Below, piece by piece: positions 37,250 to 46,783 of a stretch of DNA of 64,000 nt (its first letter is position 1; each line of letters opens with the position of its first letter). The notes beneath the pieces are model-generated. The model saw only the letters and a program-made list of their open reading frames with translations. It was not told where the DNA came from and did no database searches. The translations under genes and the position numbers were made by a program. The DNA comes from Psychroflexus sp. ALD_RP9 (GTDB taxonomy: Bacteria; Bacteroidota; Bacteroidia; Flavobacteriales; Flavobacteriaceae): assembly GCF_017311165.1 (NCBI RefSeq), contig NZ_CP062973.1:248001-312000 (forward strand), read 5' to 3'.

Positions 37250-37689
37250 TGGATTTGCAAGATGATTTTGTAAAGAAAATGGTTGAGGAATTTGTGCCAA
37301 TCCATAAATTCTTAGGTCTAAAATTACTTGATATTAAAACTGATTTTGCAAAAGTAAAAGTACCTTTTAGACCTGAAGTTGTTGGTGATATTCGAAGTAA
37401 TCGTTGGCATGGCGGTATAATTACAACCATAATGGATTCGGTTGGAGGATTAGTTGGAGGCACACATTTAAGCTCTTTGGAAGACAAAATGTCTACCATT
37501 GATATTCGGGTAGATTTTTTAAGACCAGCTCATAATGAAGCAATTATAGTTGAAGGTGAAACTGTACGTTTAGGAAAACGCATTCTAGTTACTAAAATGA
37601 AGGCCTACTTGGCAAATGACCCAAAACAAGAATTGCTGGCTGAAGGTAAAGGTGTATACAGTTTTATTAGATTGAAAGAAAATAGTTGA
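37249..37689 (+). CDS. PaaI-like hotdog-fold thioesterase
   Basis: 146 residues with a hotdog fold. The block RSNRWHGGIITTIMDSVGGLVGG is the family's active-site region, with His and Gly near the helix start and Asp further on. IDIRVDFLRPAHNEAIIVEGETVRLGKR is the following beta sheet. It is predicted to hydrolyse acyl-CoA thioesters, with an unknown acyl group. The start overlaps the pheT stop by one base, so it is translated from the same message. It is not part of tRNA charging in any obvious way. Confidence 0.88.
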   Translation: MDLQDDFVKKMVEEFVPIHKFLGLKLLDIKTDFAKVKVPFRPEVVGDIRSNRWHGGIITTIMDSVGGLVGGTHLSSLEDKMSTIDIRVDFLRPAHNEAIIVEGETVRLGKRILVTKMKAYLANDPKQELLAEGKGVYSFIRLKENS

Positions 37690-37779
37690 AAATCTATTTA
37701 ATGAGTGTTAAATTTTAATCTAAGCATTTTATAACTTATTTTCTATACCTACATTTATACCGAATGTAGAAATTGATAT

Positions 37780-38502
37780 ATGATGCTCGCAAAAACAAAT
37801 TTACAATCAAAGTTAGAACGCGTAAGAAACCGAGATAATTCTGGTGAAAAGTTACTTGATCAAATCAAAACTATTTTTGACCAAGTTGAAGATAAATACA
37901 ACTCTATTCAATCTAAATTAAACAATAGTGATGATGTCAATTTTAATAATTTTGATTTAGATTTATTAGAATCTAAAAACATATATCACATCAGCCATAT
38001 TCAAAAAATTTGTATTGATTACCGTTTGAGATTTCTTGATTCTAGTTATTTTAAAAATGAAATTCCTTTTGAAGCTATTCAAAAAATTAAAAATTTAGAG
38101 CAAGAACACGAAACTGAACTCAAAGGTTTCAAAATTATGGCACCTTCAAAATTATTTAAGTTAGAGAATGCTGATGACCCACTATTATTTGCACCTATTG
38201 GTAATGATTACTATTATTTAATTCACAAATGGGGAAATGATTTAAGCCCATTTAGAAAATTAGCAATGTGGCCATTTAAATGTTTTGAAAACTTTATGCT
38301 TACTGTATTTATTGCAGCATTAATTACAACCTCACTTGTTCCTAACGGCTTTTTTATGGATCCTGAAAATGCTGGAACAGAGTTTTTCTTGTTATTCATT
38401 TTTATGTTTAAATGGATTGGTGGTGTTGCTTTATATTATGGTTTTGCAAAAGGTAAAAACTTCAATGAAGCTATTTGGAAAAGTAAATATTATAATGCCT
38501 GA
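37780..38502 (+). CDS. Conserved hypothetical protein with two C-terminal membrane helices
   Basis: 240 residues. I do not recognise a named domain. The N-terminal 110 residues are charged and helical (LERVRNRDNSGEKLLDQIKT). Residues about 130-160 contain the conserved-looking LFAPIGNDYYYLIHKWGNDL. Two hydrophobic helices lie near 172-188 (NFMLTVFIAALITTSLV) and 205-225. The start is the first of two adjacent ATG codons. It looks like a membrane-anchored cytoplasmic protein of unknown function. It sits alone with its own strong terminator. Confidence 0.7.
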   Translation: MMLAKTNLQSKLERVRNRDNSGEKLLDQIKTIFDQVEDKYNSIQSKLNNSDDVNFNNFDLDLLESKNIYHISHIQKICIDYRLRFLDSSYFKNEIPFEAIQKIKNLEQEHETELKGFKIMAPSKLFKLENADDPLLFAPIGNDYYYLIHKWGNDLSPFRKLAMWPFKCFENFMLTVFIAALITTSLVPNGFFMDPENAGTEFFLLFIFMFKWIGGVALYYGFAKGKNFNEAIWKSKYYNA

Positions 38503-38526
38503 TAAATAGCGGAATAATAATTTTTG

Positions 38527-38552
38527 AAACCCGCATAAATGCGGGTTTTTTT
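38527..38552 (+). terminator. Terminator downstream of the 240-residue membrane protein
   Basis: A perfect 10-bp stem AAACCCGCAT / ATGCGGGTTT (38527-38536 with 38539-38548) with a 2-base loop is followed by T residues. Confidence 0.85.
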
Positions 38553-38607
38553 ATGAATTACATACAACTTTTTAAACCAAACAATGTCTTAATAAAAAAT
38601 AATTAAA

Positions 38608-39813
38608 ATGAAACAAACAGACCTTTTACAAGTCGCATCAGAATTTGGAAATCCAATTTATGTTTATGATAGTAATAAGATGATTTCCCAGTATAAACGC
38701 CTTACAGATGCATTTAAAAAGGTTAAACATTTACGTTTACACTATGCTGTAAAAGCTTTGTCCAATGTTTCAGTTCTAAAACTCTTCAATTCTTTAGGAA
38801 GTGGTCTCGACACCGTTTCAATACAAGAAGTCAAGTTAGGATTAAAAGCTGGTGTTTCTCCAGAAAAAATAATTTTTACACCAAATGGTGTTTCATTTTC
38901 AGAACTTGAAGAAGCCGTTCAATTAGGCGTCCAAATCAATATTGACAATCTAATGATTCTTGAACAATTTGGTCACAAATATCCAAAAGTACCAGTTTGT
39001 ATCCGAATTAACCCGCATGTCATGGCAGGTGGAAATACTAATATCTCAGTAGGTCATATCGATTCTAAATTCGGAATTTCAATTCACCAATTACCGCATG
39101 TTCTAAGGATTGTTGAAAATACCAAAATGACTATCAATGGCGTTCACATGCATACTGGTAGTGATATTTTAGATATTGAAGTATTTCTTCATGCGGCTGA
39201 AATTTTATTTGAAACTGCAAAATCATTTAAAAACTTAGAATTTTTAGATTTTGGAAGCGGCTTTAAAGTACCTTATCATGAAAATGACATTGAAACTGAT
39301 GTTGAACAACTAGGTCAAAAATTAAGTAAACGTTTTAATGAATTTTGTAAAGATTACGGCAAAGATTTAACCTTAGCCTTTGAGCCTGGAAAATTTCTAG
39401 TTAGTGAAGCGGGCTTCTTTTTAGCAAAGGTTAATGTGGTTAAACAAACCACTTCAACTGTTTTTGCTCAAATAGACTCTGGCTTCAATCACTTAATTAG
39501 GCCAATGCTTTATGGTTCGAAACATGAAATTATCAATATTTCACACCCACGAAAGCAAAAACGATTTTACTCGGTTGTTGGCTATATTTGCGAGACCGAT
39601 ACATTTGCCAACAATAAACGTATTTCTGAAATTAGTGAAGGTGATATTTTAGCCTTTAAAAACGCTGGTGCCTATTGCTATTCGATGGCTAGTAATTATA
39701 ACTCTAGATTTAGACCTGCAGAGGTTTTGTGGCACAATAACGAAGCTAAACTTATTAGAAAACATGAAAACTTCGATGACTTGATTCGCAACCAAGTTGA
39801 AGTCGCCATATAA
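38608..39813 (+). CDS. lysA: Diaminopimelate decarboxylase
   Basis: 401 residues of the PLP-dependent fold III decarboxylase family. It converts meso-diaminopimelate to L-lysine. Lys49 in LHYAVKALSN is the PLP Schiff base. HMHTGSDI and GSGFKVPYH are the family His and Gly-rich phosphate-binding blocks. The C-terminal CETDTFA with Cys and NAGAYCYSMASNYNSRFRPAEVL is the substrate-binding signature. Typical length. An 8-bp inverted repeat spans the stop codon (39799-39806 with 39817-39824) but has no T tract, so its terminator function is unclear. Confidence 0.95.
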   Translation: MKQTDLLQVASEFGNPIYVYDSNKMISQYKRLTDAFKKVKHLRLHYAVKALSNVSVLKLFNSLGSGLDTVSIQEVKLGLKAGVSPEKIIFTPNGVSFSELEEAVQLGVQINIDNLMILEQFGHKYPKVPVCIRINPHVMAGGNTNISVGHIDSKFGISIHQLPHVLRIVENTKMTINGVHMHTGSDILDIEVFLHAAEILFETAKSFKNLEFLDFGSGFKVPYHENDIETDVEQLGQKLSKRFNEFCKDYGKDLTLAFEPGKFLVSEAGFFLAKVNVVKQTTSTVFAQIDSGFNHLIRPMLYGSKHEIINISHPRKQKRFYSVVGYICETDTFANNKRISEISEGDILAFKNAGAYCYSMASNYNSRFRPAEVLWHNNEAKLIRKHENFDDLIRNQVEVAI

Positions 39814-39840
39814 ATAGCGACTTCTAACCATTACAAAAGC

Positions 39841-41877
39841 TTACTTTTTGAAGTTTTGCAAACCTTTTTGCAGCCAATTTAAGTAAGCTTTTGCATTAGG
39901 TTCATAACCAACAGGCGAATTAAGCAGCTCTAAATCTGAATTTAATAGCACATAAAACGGCTGAGAATTATTTTTAAAGTTAAGTGTTTGAAATGTCGCC
40001 CATTTATCACCAATTGTTCTAATTTTCTTTACGCTACCATTATCTCTCTTAAAATTAAATTGCTTGTTTTCAGGTAGGGTTTGGCGGTCATCTACATAGA
40101 GTGAAATTAAAATATAATCGTCTTTAATACTTTCATAAACTTCTGGCACACTCCAAACTTGCTCTTCCATTTTTCTACAGTTAACACAAGCCCAACCCGT
40201 AAAATCTAATAAAATAGGTTTGTTTTCATTTTTAGCTGCTTGCACACCTTTTTCGAAATCTTTATAAGCTTTTAAACCTAAAGGTCCGTTTGTTTCTTTA
40301 GGATAAATACTGTAAAATAATGGTGGCGGAAAGCCGCTGAGTAGCTTCAAATTAGCATAACTAGTATTGGTTAATCCAGGAATTAAATAAACCGTAAAGG
40401 CTAAACTAATAACACCTATGATTAAACGACTTCGCTTTAATTTCTTTTTCGGTCCATCATGAGGAAACCGTAATATTCCGAATAAATATAAAGTTAAACC
40501 TATGCCAACTATAATCCATATCGCTATAAAAACTTCACGTTTTAAAATACCCCAATGCTGAACTAAATCTGCATTTGATAAAAATTTAAACGCCAAACCT
40601 AATTCAATAAAGCCTAAAACAACTTTTACAGTATTTAACCAGCCTCCACTTTTAGGAAGTGAGTTTAACCAATTGGGAAACAAAGCAAATAGTGCAAATG
40701 GTAAAGCTAAAGCTAGCCCAAAACCACCCATACCAAAACTTAATAACATGGCGCCACCATCGGCCGTGAGTGAACCACCTAGTAGAGAGCCTAAAATAGG
40801 ACCTGTACATGAAAATGAAACGATAGCTAAAGTTAAGGCCATAAAAAAGATTCCTATAATACCACCAACACTTGTTGCTTTTTGATCTAGCTTACTACTC
40901 CAAGATACAGGCAAAGTAATTTCATAATAGCCAAAAAATGAGAAGGCAAATGCAATAAATATGACAAAAAAGATGATATTTAAAGTTGTGTTTGTAGAAA
41001 TATTATTAAGTATTTCAGGATTTACAGAGTCTAACAAATGAAATGGTAAGCTTAACAACACGTATATACCAAAAATAAAAACGCCATATAAAACAGCGTT
41101 CATTATTCCTAAACGCTTATTTTTAGCACTTTTTGTAAAAAAAGAAACTGTTAGTGGTATCATTGGGAAAACACAAGGCGTTAAAAGAGCTATTAAACCA
41201 CCTACAAAGCCAAGGAAAAAGACCGTCCAAATAGTCGATTCTTCTTTGTTTGTACCTAAATCTTTTGAGAATGATTGTGTGTTTTTAATGTCTACTTTTA
41301 ATTGATTTTCTAATGAAAGATCTTCAGAGGTAACTTTAACTTCTTGATTTTCAACCTGCGCTAATTGACTTCCTTGAACTTTATAAGTAAATCGTTTTTG
41401 GTCTTGTGGTAAACATTTTTCATCATCACAAACTGAAAATAAAAGTTCTAAATTTAAAGTCGCATTAGGATTTATAACCTTTATCTGCTGCTTAAAGGTT
41501 ACTTCATCTTCAAAATATTTTAAATCTGCTTGAAATATTTCATCATAAGCTTCAATACCTTCAGGCTCTATTGTTTCACCAATTAATTGAAAGTCACTTG
41601 CATTAAATGTAAAATTAAGTTCAGTTGGTTCAGGTCCTATTTCATCTGGCTTCAATGGCCTTTGCGATGGTAAATGCCAACTTTCAAGCATTTTAGCTGT
41701 TACTTTTATGGTGTAAACAGAATCGTTAACTTGACTTACATCGCTGGAAAACGAAATTGGATTTATAGTTTCTTGCCCTTTAAATTGTTCGCCAAATTGG
41801 GCATTAGCCTGTAAACTACAAATGGTAAATAAACCTAATATTATATACTTTAGTTGAGCCATGTTATTTTGAGACAT
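39841..41877 (-). CDS. DsbD-like thiol:disulfide interchange protein
   Basis: 678 residues. Signal peptide to ANAQ, then an N-terminal DsbD-alpha-like periplasmic domain with a Cys pair (SVCDDEKCLPQ). About eight membrane helices follow, including LLTPCVFPMIPLTVSFF and SFSCTGPILGSLLGG, each with one redox Cys. The C-terminal thioredoxin-like domain has ACVNC near residue 577 (TGWACVNCRKMEEQ). It carries electrons from cytoplasmic thioredoxin to the periplasm, probably for cytochrome c or disulfide reduction. Two ATG codons, 41877 and 41862, are possible; either start overlaps tilS. Confidence 0.92.
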   Translation of the reverse strand: MSQNNMAQLKYIILGLFTICSLQANAQFGEQFKGQETINPISFSSDVSQVNDSVYTIKVTAKMLESWHLPSQRPLKPDEIGPEPTELNFTFNASDFQLIGETIEPEGIEAYDEIFQADLKYFEDEVTFKQQIKVINPNATLNLELLFSVCDDEKCLPQDQKRFTYKVQGSQLAQVENQEVKVTSEDLSLENQLKVDIKNTQSFSKDLGTNKEESTIWTVFFLGFVGGLIALLTPCVFPMIPLTVSFFTKSAKNKRLGIMNAVLYGVFIFGIYVLLSLPFHLLDSVNPEILNNISTNTTLNIIFFVIFIAFAFSFFGYYEITLPVSWSSKLDQKATSVGGIIGIFFMALTLAIVSFSCTGPILGSLLGGSLTADGGAMLLSFGMGGFGLALALPFALFALFPNWLNSLPKSGGWLNTVKVVLGFIELGLAFKFLSNADLVQHWGILKREVFIAIWIIVGIGLTLYLFGILRFPHDGPKKKLKRSRLIIGVISLAFTVYLIPGLTNTSYANLKLLSGFPPPLFYSIYPKETNGPLGLKAYKDFEKGVQAAKNENKPILLDFTGWACVNCRKMEEQVWSVPEVYESIKDDYILISLYVDDRQTLPENKQFNFKRDNGSVKKIRTIGDKWATFQTLNFKNNSQPFYVLLNSDLELLNSPVGYEPNAKAYLNWLQKGLQNFKK

Positions 41878-43160
41878 TTATTTTGATTTTCTGTAACTTT
41901 AAAATGATGATCTAAACGCTTTTTTACAAGCCATACAATGTGATTTTGATCTTCAAAAACCAATTGTTTTTGTTTTTCGAGTGTTGGCACTTTTAAATCG
42001 CGCAAAAAATGAAGAACCTTTTTTTTACCTTTCATACCAAACGGTGTAAAAGTATCATTCGTATTTATTGATCTTAAAATTAAGGGAAATTTAAGTTGAT
42101 TGATATTTATGCAGACCTGATTAGCTGATTTTGGCATCTTAAAACCTTCAACTGTGGCTTTAAAATATGGCTGTGAGGCTTTAACCAACTCCTCAAGTGA
42201 GTTAAACTGTAAAGGTATAAATTCATCTTTAATTTTCCTGTTGTAAAGCCTAAGTTCATCCCTATTTTTTACCAATAGATGTGATTTACTACTAATTTTT
42301 TTACCAGTTTCTGCATTAACTAAATGTTTAATATCATCCCAAGCTGTAAAATTAAAATCACTTAACAAATAAAATAACAATTCTAGGTAGTTAGGATACT
42401 TCTTCAAGCGGTTTAAATAAATAATACTTACATCAGATTGGGTTTTAAAAACCTCATTTTTAATTAATTGCACATAATCGCTTAACAAAATAGAAGCAGT
42501 TTTTAAATGCTGTAAACTACCCATAAAAGCATCTAAAAAATGGGGCGATAGTTGCTCTAATTCTGGTACAATTTGATGCCTGATCTGATTACGCAAATAA
42601 GCATTACTCGCATTAGATTCATCCTCACGCCAAGTAATTTTATTTTGTTTCGCAAAACTTAGTAATTCTACTTTACTAAAAATTAAAAGCGGCCTTCTGA
42701 TGTAACTATTTTTATCAGGAATTGCTGTTAAACCTTTTATTCCACTACCGCGTGAAAGATTAATTAAAAAAGTTTCAAGGTTATCGTTAAGATGATGTGC
42801 TGTGAGTAAGTAATCAAATTGATGTGTATTTATTAGCTCATCAAACCAATGATAACGAAGATTACGAGCAGCGACTTGAGTTGATAAGTTGTGCTGTTTT
42901 GCATATTTATGAGTTTCAAATTGCCTAACATAATAATCGACTTGACGTTTAATAGCATAATTGACCACAAAATCTTGATCTTGAACTGATGCTTTGCGCA
43001 GATTAAAATTACAATGTGCTATGCTGTAGTTAAGCCCTAACTCATGGCACAACTCTACCAAAACCATGCTATCTATACCACCACTTACAGCAATTAACAA
43101 TTTTGCCGAATTTAATTCTGGGAAGTTTTTATTGAGATGCGTTTTAAATTTCTGTACCAT
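41850..43160 (-). CDS. tilS: tRNA(Ile)-lysidine synthase
   Basis: 436 residues. It modifies C34 of tRNA-Ile2 to lysidine so that it reads AUA. The ATP-pyrophosphatase loop SGGIDS is at residues 26-31. TAHHLNDNLETFLINLSRGSGIKGL and RPLLIFSK follow. A C-terminal domain completes the protein. The first codon at 43160 lies only 9 bases after the -7 box, which makes the message nearly leaderless. The end overlaps the DsbD-like gene by 13-28 bp, depending on which start that gene uses. Confidence 0.94.
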   Translation of the reverse strand: MVQKFKTHLNKNFPELNSAKLLIAVSGGIDSMVLVELCHELGLNYSIAHCNFNLRKASVQDQDFVVNYAIKRQVDYYVRQFETHKYAKQHNLSTQVAARNLRYHWFDELINTHQFDYLLTAHHLNDNLETFLINLSRGSGIKGLTAIPDKNSYIRRPLLIFSKVELLSFAKQNKITWREDESNASNAYLRNQIRHQIVPELEQLSPHFLDAFMGSLQHLKTASILLSDYVQLIKNEVFKTQSDVSIIYLNRLKKYPNYLELLFYLLSDFNFTAWDDIKHLVNAETGKKISSKSHLLVKNRDELRLYNRKIKDEFIPLQFNSLEELVKASQPYFKATVEGFKMPKSANQVCININQLKFPLILRSINTNDTFTPFGMKGKKKVLHFLRDLKVPTLEKQKQLVFEDQNHIVWLVKKRLDHHFKVTENQNKCLKITWLN

Positions 43161-43168
43161 TTATAAAG

Positions 43169-43195
43169 CAAAAATACGAACTTTAGATTTCTCAA
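43169..43195 (-). promoter_or_regulatory. tilS promoter
   Basis: On the minus strand TATTTTTG (43169-43176) and a TTG at 43193-43195, 16 bp apart, match the Bacteroidota promoter pattern except for one base of spacing. Predicted start near 43163, so the leader would be about 0-3 nt. Confidence 0.6.
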
Positions 43196-43234
43196 AACTT
43201 AAATTTTGCTTAGGAAATGTCCTTACAACTTAAT

Positions 43235-43242
43235 TATCTTTA
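43235..43242 (+). promoter_or_regulatory. Promoter -7 box of the 189-residue secreted protein
   Basis: TATCTTTA has one mismatch to TAnnTTTG. It lies 14 bp before the ATG at 43256, so the leader would be very short. Confidence 0.4.
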
Positions 43243-43255
43243 CAAAAAAAAACTA

Positions 43256-43825
43256 ATGAAGTTTTACATTTTAAATTTAATTGTACTAATAAGTATGCAA
43301 GTGATGTCTCAAACTAAAGTTGAGGCCGAAAAAAGAATTAATCAATCTAAAGTACCTGAGCTTGCTTTTGACTGGTTAGATGATGCCTATGAAGGTAAAA
43401 AAAGAATTAAATGGTATGAACAACAAAGCAGAAATACCCGCGTTTACGAAGCAAAATTTAAATGGAAAGGTAAACGACAAAGTATTGAGTTTGATACTGT
43501 AGGAAATATTATTAATATAGAGATTCAATTGAAGTTTAAAAATATTCCTGAAAAAGCTAAAAACATAATTGAAACGTATTTTACAGAAAATTATGAAAAC
43601 CACAGAATTAAAAAAGTACAGATACAATATTTAGGGAAACCAGACGATTTAGAAGACCTTATTGATGAAGATGAATGGGAAGACATCACTACAAATTATG
43701 AAATTGAGTTTTTAGGTCAGTCTGAAACACAGAATGATTTTTTTGAAGCTCTTTTTAATTATAAAGGAGAATTGCTAGAAATCAGAGTTATCGATTTACC
43801 ATCTTCAGATATATTGAAGTATTAA
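43256..43825 (+). CDS. Secreted protein with PepSY-like features
   Basis: 189 residues from the ATG at 43256. Signal peptide ends near QVMSQ. The body shows repeated strand-helix pattern with KFKWKGKRQSIEFDTVGNIINIE and FNYKGELLEIRVIDL, which looks like PepSY-like (DUF2874) domains, but the match is weak. Function unknown. It seems to be the first of two small envelope genes with the DUF2490 gene 50 bp downstream. An in-frame TTG or ATG at 43217 would be inside the promoter and is unlikely. Confidence 0.65.
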   Translation: MKFYILNLIVLISMQVMSQTKVEAEKRINQSKVPELAFDWLDDAYEGKKRIKWYEQQSRNTRVYEAKFKWKGKRQSIEFDTVGNIINIEIQLKFKNIPEKAKNIIETYFTENYENHRIKKVQIQYLGKPDDLEDLIDEDEWEDITTNYEIEFLGQSETQNDFFEALFNYKGELLEIRVIDLPSSDILKY

Positions 43826-43875
43826 GCTTTAAGACCTAAAAATCAAACAATAATTGCACAGTTCAAAACGCTTTT

Positions 43876-44547
43876 ATGAAACTAAAACTATTAATTATAT
43901 TTCTATTCACTTCAACTGTAATCATAGCTCAAAATCGATTTTCAGGTGGCTTAATGCCTGAATTTTCAGTTGGATATTCTATTTCAGAACGCTTTAGCAT
44001 TCAACATAAAATCGAGTACCAGCAAGCTATGTTTGATCAGGTTGAAGATGATCTCTATTTTGATCTTCAACAAGCTGATATACAGCATTTTTTAGAATAT
44101 AAAATCTCACCAACTGTCGATGTTGCTGGTGGATATCAATCTCGATTTGAAGCTGATGGTTTTAACCACCATCGAAGTATACAACAAGTGTCATGGATCA
44201 GCAGATTAATCGGCTTAAGGATTGGCTACCGATTTAGGACCGACCAAACATTTTCAAACGATGAGTCGCCATTATTTAGATTTAGAATTAGAGCTAAATC
44301 CCAATTCCCTTTACAAGGTTTAGAGGTTGACCAAGGCGAACAGTATTTAGTTATCTCTAACGAAGTTATATACATGACAAAAACACAGTCTGACGATTTT
44401 GAAAACCGTTTAAATGCAGGAATTGGTCACTATTTTAATGATAACAACAAGCTTGAAATTGGTTTAGATTGGCGTACTGACGATTACTTAGAGCCTGGTT
44501 TTAGAAATCGATTATGGCTTAAAGCAAGTTATTATTTGAGTTTATGA
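43876..44547 (+). CDS. DUF2490 outer-membrane protein
   Basis: 223 residues. Signal peptide ends near VIIAQ. The remainder has the alternating pattern of a small beta-barrel and the DUF2490 hallmarks: LQQADIQHFLEYKISPTVDV, then SWISRLIGLRIGYRFRTDQTF and FRFRIRAKSQFPLQG, and it ends in Leu (WLKASYYLSL). Role unknown. The 3' end overlaps the convergent recG by 6 bp. Confidence 0.82.
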   Translation: MKLKLLIIFLFTSTVIIAQNRFSGGLMPEFSVGYSISERFSIQHKIEYQQAMFDQVEDDLYFDLQQADIQHFLEYKISPTVDVAGGYQSRFEADGFNHHRSIQQVSWISRLIGLRIGYRFRTDQTFSNDESPLFRFRIRAKSQFPLQGLEVDQGEQYLVISNEVIYMTKTQSDDFENRLNAGIGHYFNDNNKLEIGLDWRTDDYLEPGFRNRLWLKASYYLSL

Positions 44548-46647
44548 AATATAGTTCCATATCGTTTTACCCTTTCTTAATTGTTGATAAGTTTCGATCA
44601 TTACTTGATGCTCTGGAGCATTAAAATTAGGGTCTTGTTGAATTATTTGGTTTGCATAAGACCGTGCAAGTTTTAAAATTTGGTTATCCTTAACCAAATC
44701 AGCTATCTTTAAATTTAAAATACCACTTTGTTGTGTCCCCATTAAATCGCCAGGACCTCGAAGTTTTAAATCAACCTCAGCTAACTCAAAACCATCATTA
44801 CTCCTACACATGGTTTCAAGTCGAGTTTTAGCATCATTACTTAATTTATGTCCTGTCATTAAGATACAAAAACTTTGCTCTGCTCCTCGCCCAACTCGAC
44901 CACGTAATTGATGAAGTTGCGATAAACCAAAACGCTCAGCGCTTTCAATTAGCATTACACTAGCGTTTGGGACGTTTACGCCGACTTCAATTACAGTTGT
45001 AGCAACTAAAATCTGAGTTTTCCCTTCAGCAAAACGCTGCATTTCATAGGCTTTATCTTCAGGTTTCATTTTACCATGAACAATTGAAATCCGGTAATTT
45101 GGAGATGGAAATTCACGTGATATACTTTCATAACCATCCATTAAATCTTTATAATCGAAATTCTGAGATTCTTCAATTAACGGGTAAACCACATAAGCTT
45201 GGCGACCTTTTTTTATTTCGTCTTTTAAAAACTTAAAAACTTTTAAACGATTTTTATCATAACGATGAACTGTTTTAATAGGCTTTCGACCAGGTGGAAG
45301 TTCATCTATAATCGAAATATCTAAGTCACCATACAAACTCATGGCTAAAGTTCTAGGAATTGGAGTCGCAGTCATGACTAAAACATGTGGCGGCAAATTG
45401 TTTTTTTTCCAAAGTTTTGCACGTTGAGCTACTCCAAAGCGATGTTGCTCGTCGATAATGGATAAGCCAAGATTTTTAAATTTTACCTTATCTTCAATTA
45501 AAGCATGTGTTCCTATCAAAATATGTAAAGAACCATCTTCAAGCGAAGCATGAATCTCTTTTCGAGCTTTTGTTTTTGTTGAGCCTGTTAACAATCTTAC
45601 ATTTACCGGAAGCTGCTCGCAGAGTTTAGAAATACCTTCAAAATGCTGTTGGGCTAAAATTTCAGTAGGTGCCATTAAACAGGCTTGAAAGTTATTATCG
45701 ATAGCCATAAGCATAGACATAAAACCAACTATTGTTTTACCAGAGCCAACATCGCCTTGAAGCAATCGATTCATTTGGGCATTGCTTCCTAAATCTTTTC
45801 GAATTTCTTTAAGAACACGCTTTTGAGCATTGGTCAATTCAAATTCTAAGCCGTTGTTGTAAAATTGATTAAAAATTTCACCGACATTATTAAACGGATA
45901 TCCTTTAATTTTACGTTGTTGTATTAGCTTTTGGCGCAATAGCTGGAGTTGAATATAGAAAAATTCTTCAAATTTAAATCTAAATTGTGCTTTATGTAAC
46001 TGCTCTAAATTTTGTGGAAAATGAATTGATTTTATTGCCGCTTGCCTTGACATTAATTTTAAGTCTTCTAAGATTGGCTGCGGAAGATTTTCGGTAAATG
46101 CTGAATAATGCTCTTTTAATAACTGAAATACTAATTTGGTCATTAATGTGTTAGAAACACCTTTTTTACTCAGTTTTTCAGTTGAAGGATAAACAGGCTG
46201 TAAAGCAATATGAGCTTTTTGTTGATGCCTACTTAACAACTCTAATTCAGGATGCGCTACACTATACGTCTTATTAAAATAGGTTAAGCGGCCAAAAACA
46301 ACATATTGTACATTTGTTTTTAAATTTTCTAACATCCATTTATGCGCTCTAAACCAAACTAACTCCATTACTCCAGTGTCATCTTCAAAATCAGCAACTA
46401 AACGCTTGCCTCGTTTTTGCTTTACAAAACGAACGCCTGTTATTTTACCGATGATTTGTACTTCAGCCGATGCAGGTGACAAGTCTTTTATTTTATGGTA
46501 GTTAGATTTGTCAATATAGCGGTTAGGAAAAATATTCAACAAATCCTGAAATGTAAATACATTTAATTCTTTATTAAACAACTCAGCCCGATTAGGGCCA
46601 ACGCCTTTCAAGTAAGCAATGGGTGTTTGTAAACTCGATTTGGTCAT
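44542..46647 (-). CDS. recG: ATP-dependent DNA helicase RecG
   Basis: 701 residues, a usual length. Wedge domain in the N-terminal third (with TGVRFVKQKRGKRLVADFED), then a superfamily 2 helicase with Walker A GDVGSGKT, DEQH in SIIDEQHRFGV, MTATPIPRTLAMSL and the motif VI QLRGRVGRG. RecG regresses stalled replication forks and processes recombination intermediates. The 5' end lies 165 bp from the divergent MarR gene. A near-promoter TATTTTCA lies upstream but has a mismatch. Confidence 0.95.
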   Translation of the reverse strand: MTKSSLQTPIAYLKGVGPNRAELFNKELNVFTFQDLLNIFPNRYIDKSNYHKIKDLSPASAEVQIIGKITGVRFVKQKRGKRLVADFEDDTGVMELVWFRAHKWMLENLKTNVQYVVFGRLTYFNKTYSVAHPELELLSRHQQKAHIALQPVYPSTEKLSKKGVSNTLMTKLVFQLLKEHYSAFTENLPQPILEDLKLMSRQAAIKSIHFPQNLEQLHKAQFRFKFEEFFYIQLQLLRQKLIQQRKIKGYPFNNVGEIFNQFYNNGLEFELTNAQKRVLKEIRKDLGSNAQMNRLLQGDVGSGKTIVGFMSMLMAIDNNFQACLMAPTEILAQQHFEGISKLCEQLPVNVRLLTGSTKTKARKEIHASLEDGSLHILIGTHALIEDKVKFKNLGLSIIDEQHRFGVAQRAKLWKKNNLPPHVLVMTATPIPRTLAMSLYGDLDISIIDELPPGRKPIKTVHRYDKNRLKVFKFLKDEIKKGRQAYVVYPLIEESQNFDYKDLMDGYESISREFPSPNYRISIVHGKMKPEDKAYEMQRFAEGKTQILVATTVIEVGVNVPNASVMLIESAERFGLSQLHQLRGRVGRGAEQSFCILMTGHKLSNDAKTRLETMCRSNDGFELAEVDLKLRGPGDLMGTQQSGILNLKIADLVKDNQILKLARSYANQIIQQDPNFNAPEHQVMIETYQQLRKGKTIWNYIS

Positions 46648-46760
46648 AACTTATAAGCCTTCACTGAAAACATGAAAATACGGTAAAAATTACTAACGGC
46701 TTAAATAATCTCCAATTTTAAAAACCAAAAATTAATTTAACTATTTTTTTTAAATTTTAC

Positions 46761-46772
46761 TATGCATGCATA
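46761..46772. promoter_or_regulatory. Palindromic operator candidate upstream of the MarR gene
   Basis: TATGCATGCATA is a perfect 12-bp palindrome whose centre lies 17 bp upstream of the first base of the MarR gene's -7 box. MarR dimers bind such palindromes and often regulate their own gene. Whether this site binds the MarR protein is inference. Confidence 0.5.
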
Positions 46773-46783
46773 ATAAATTTTAT

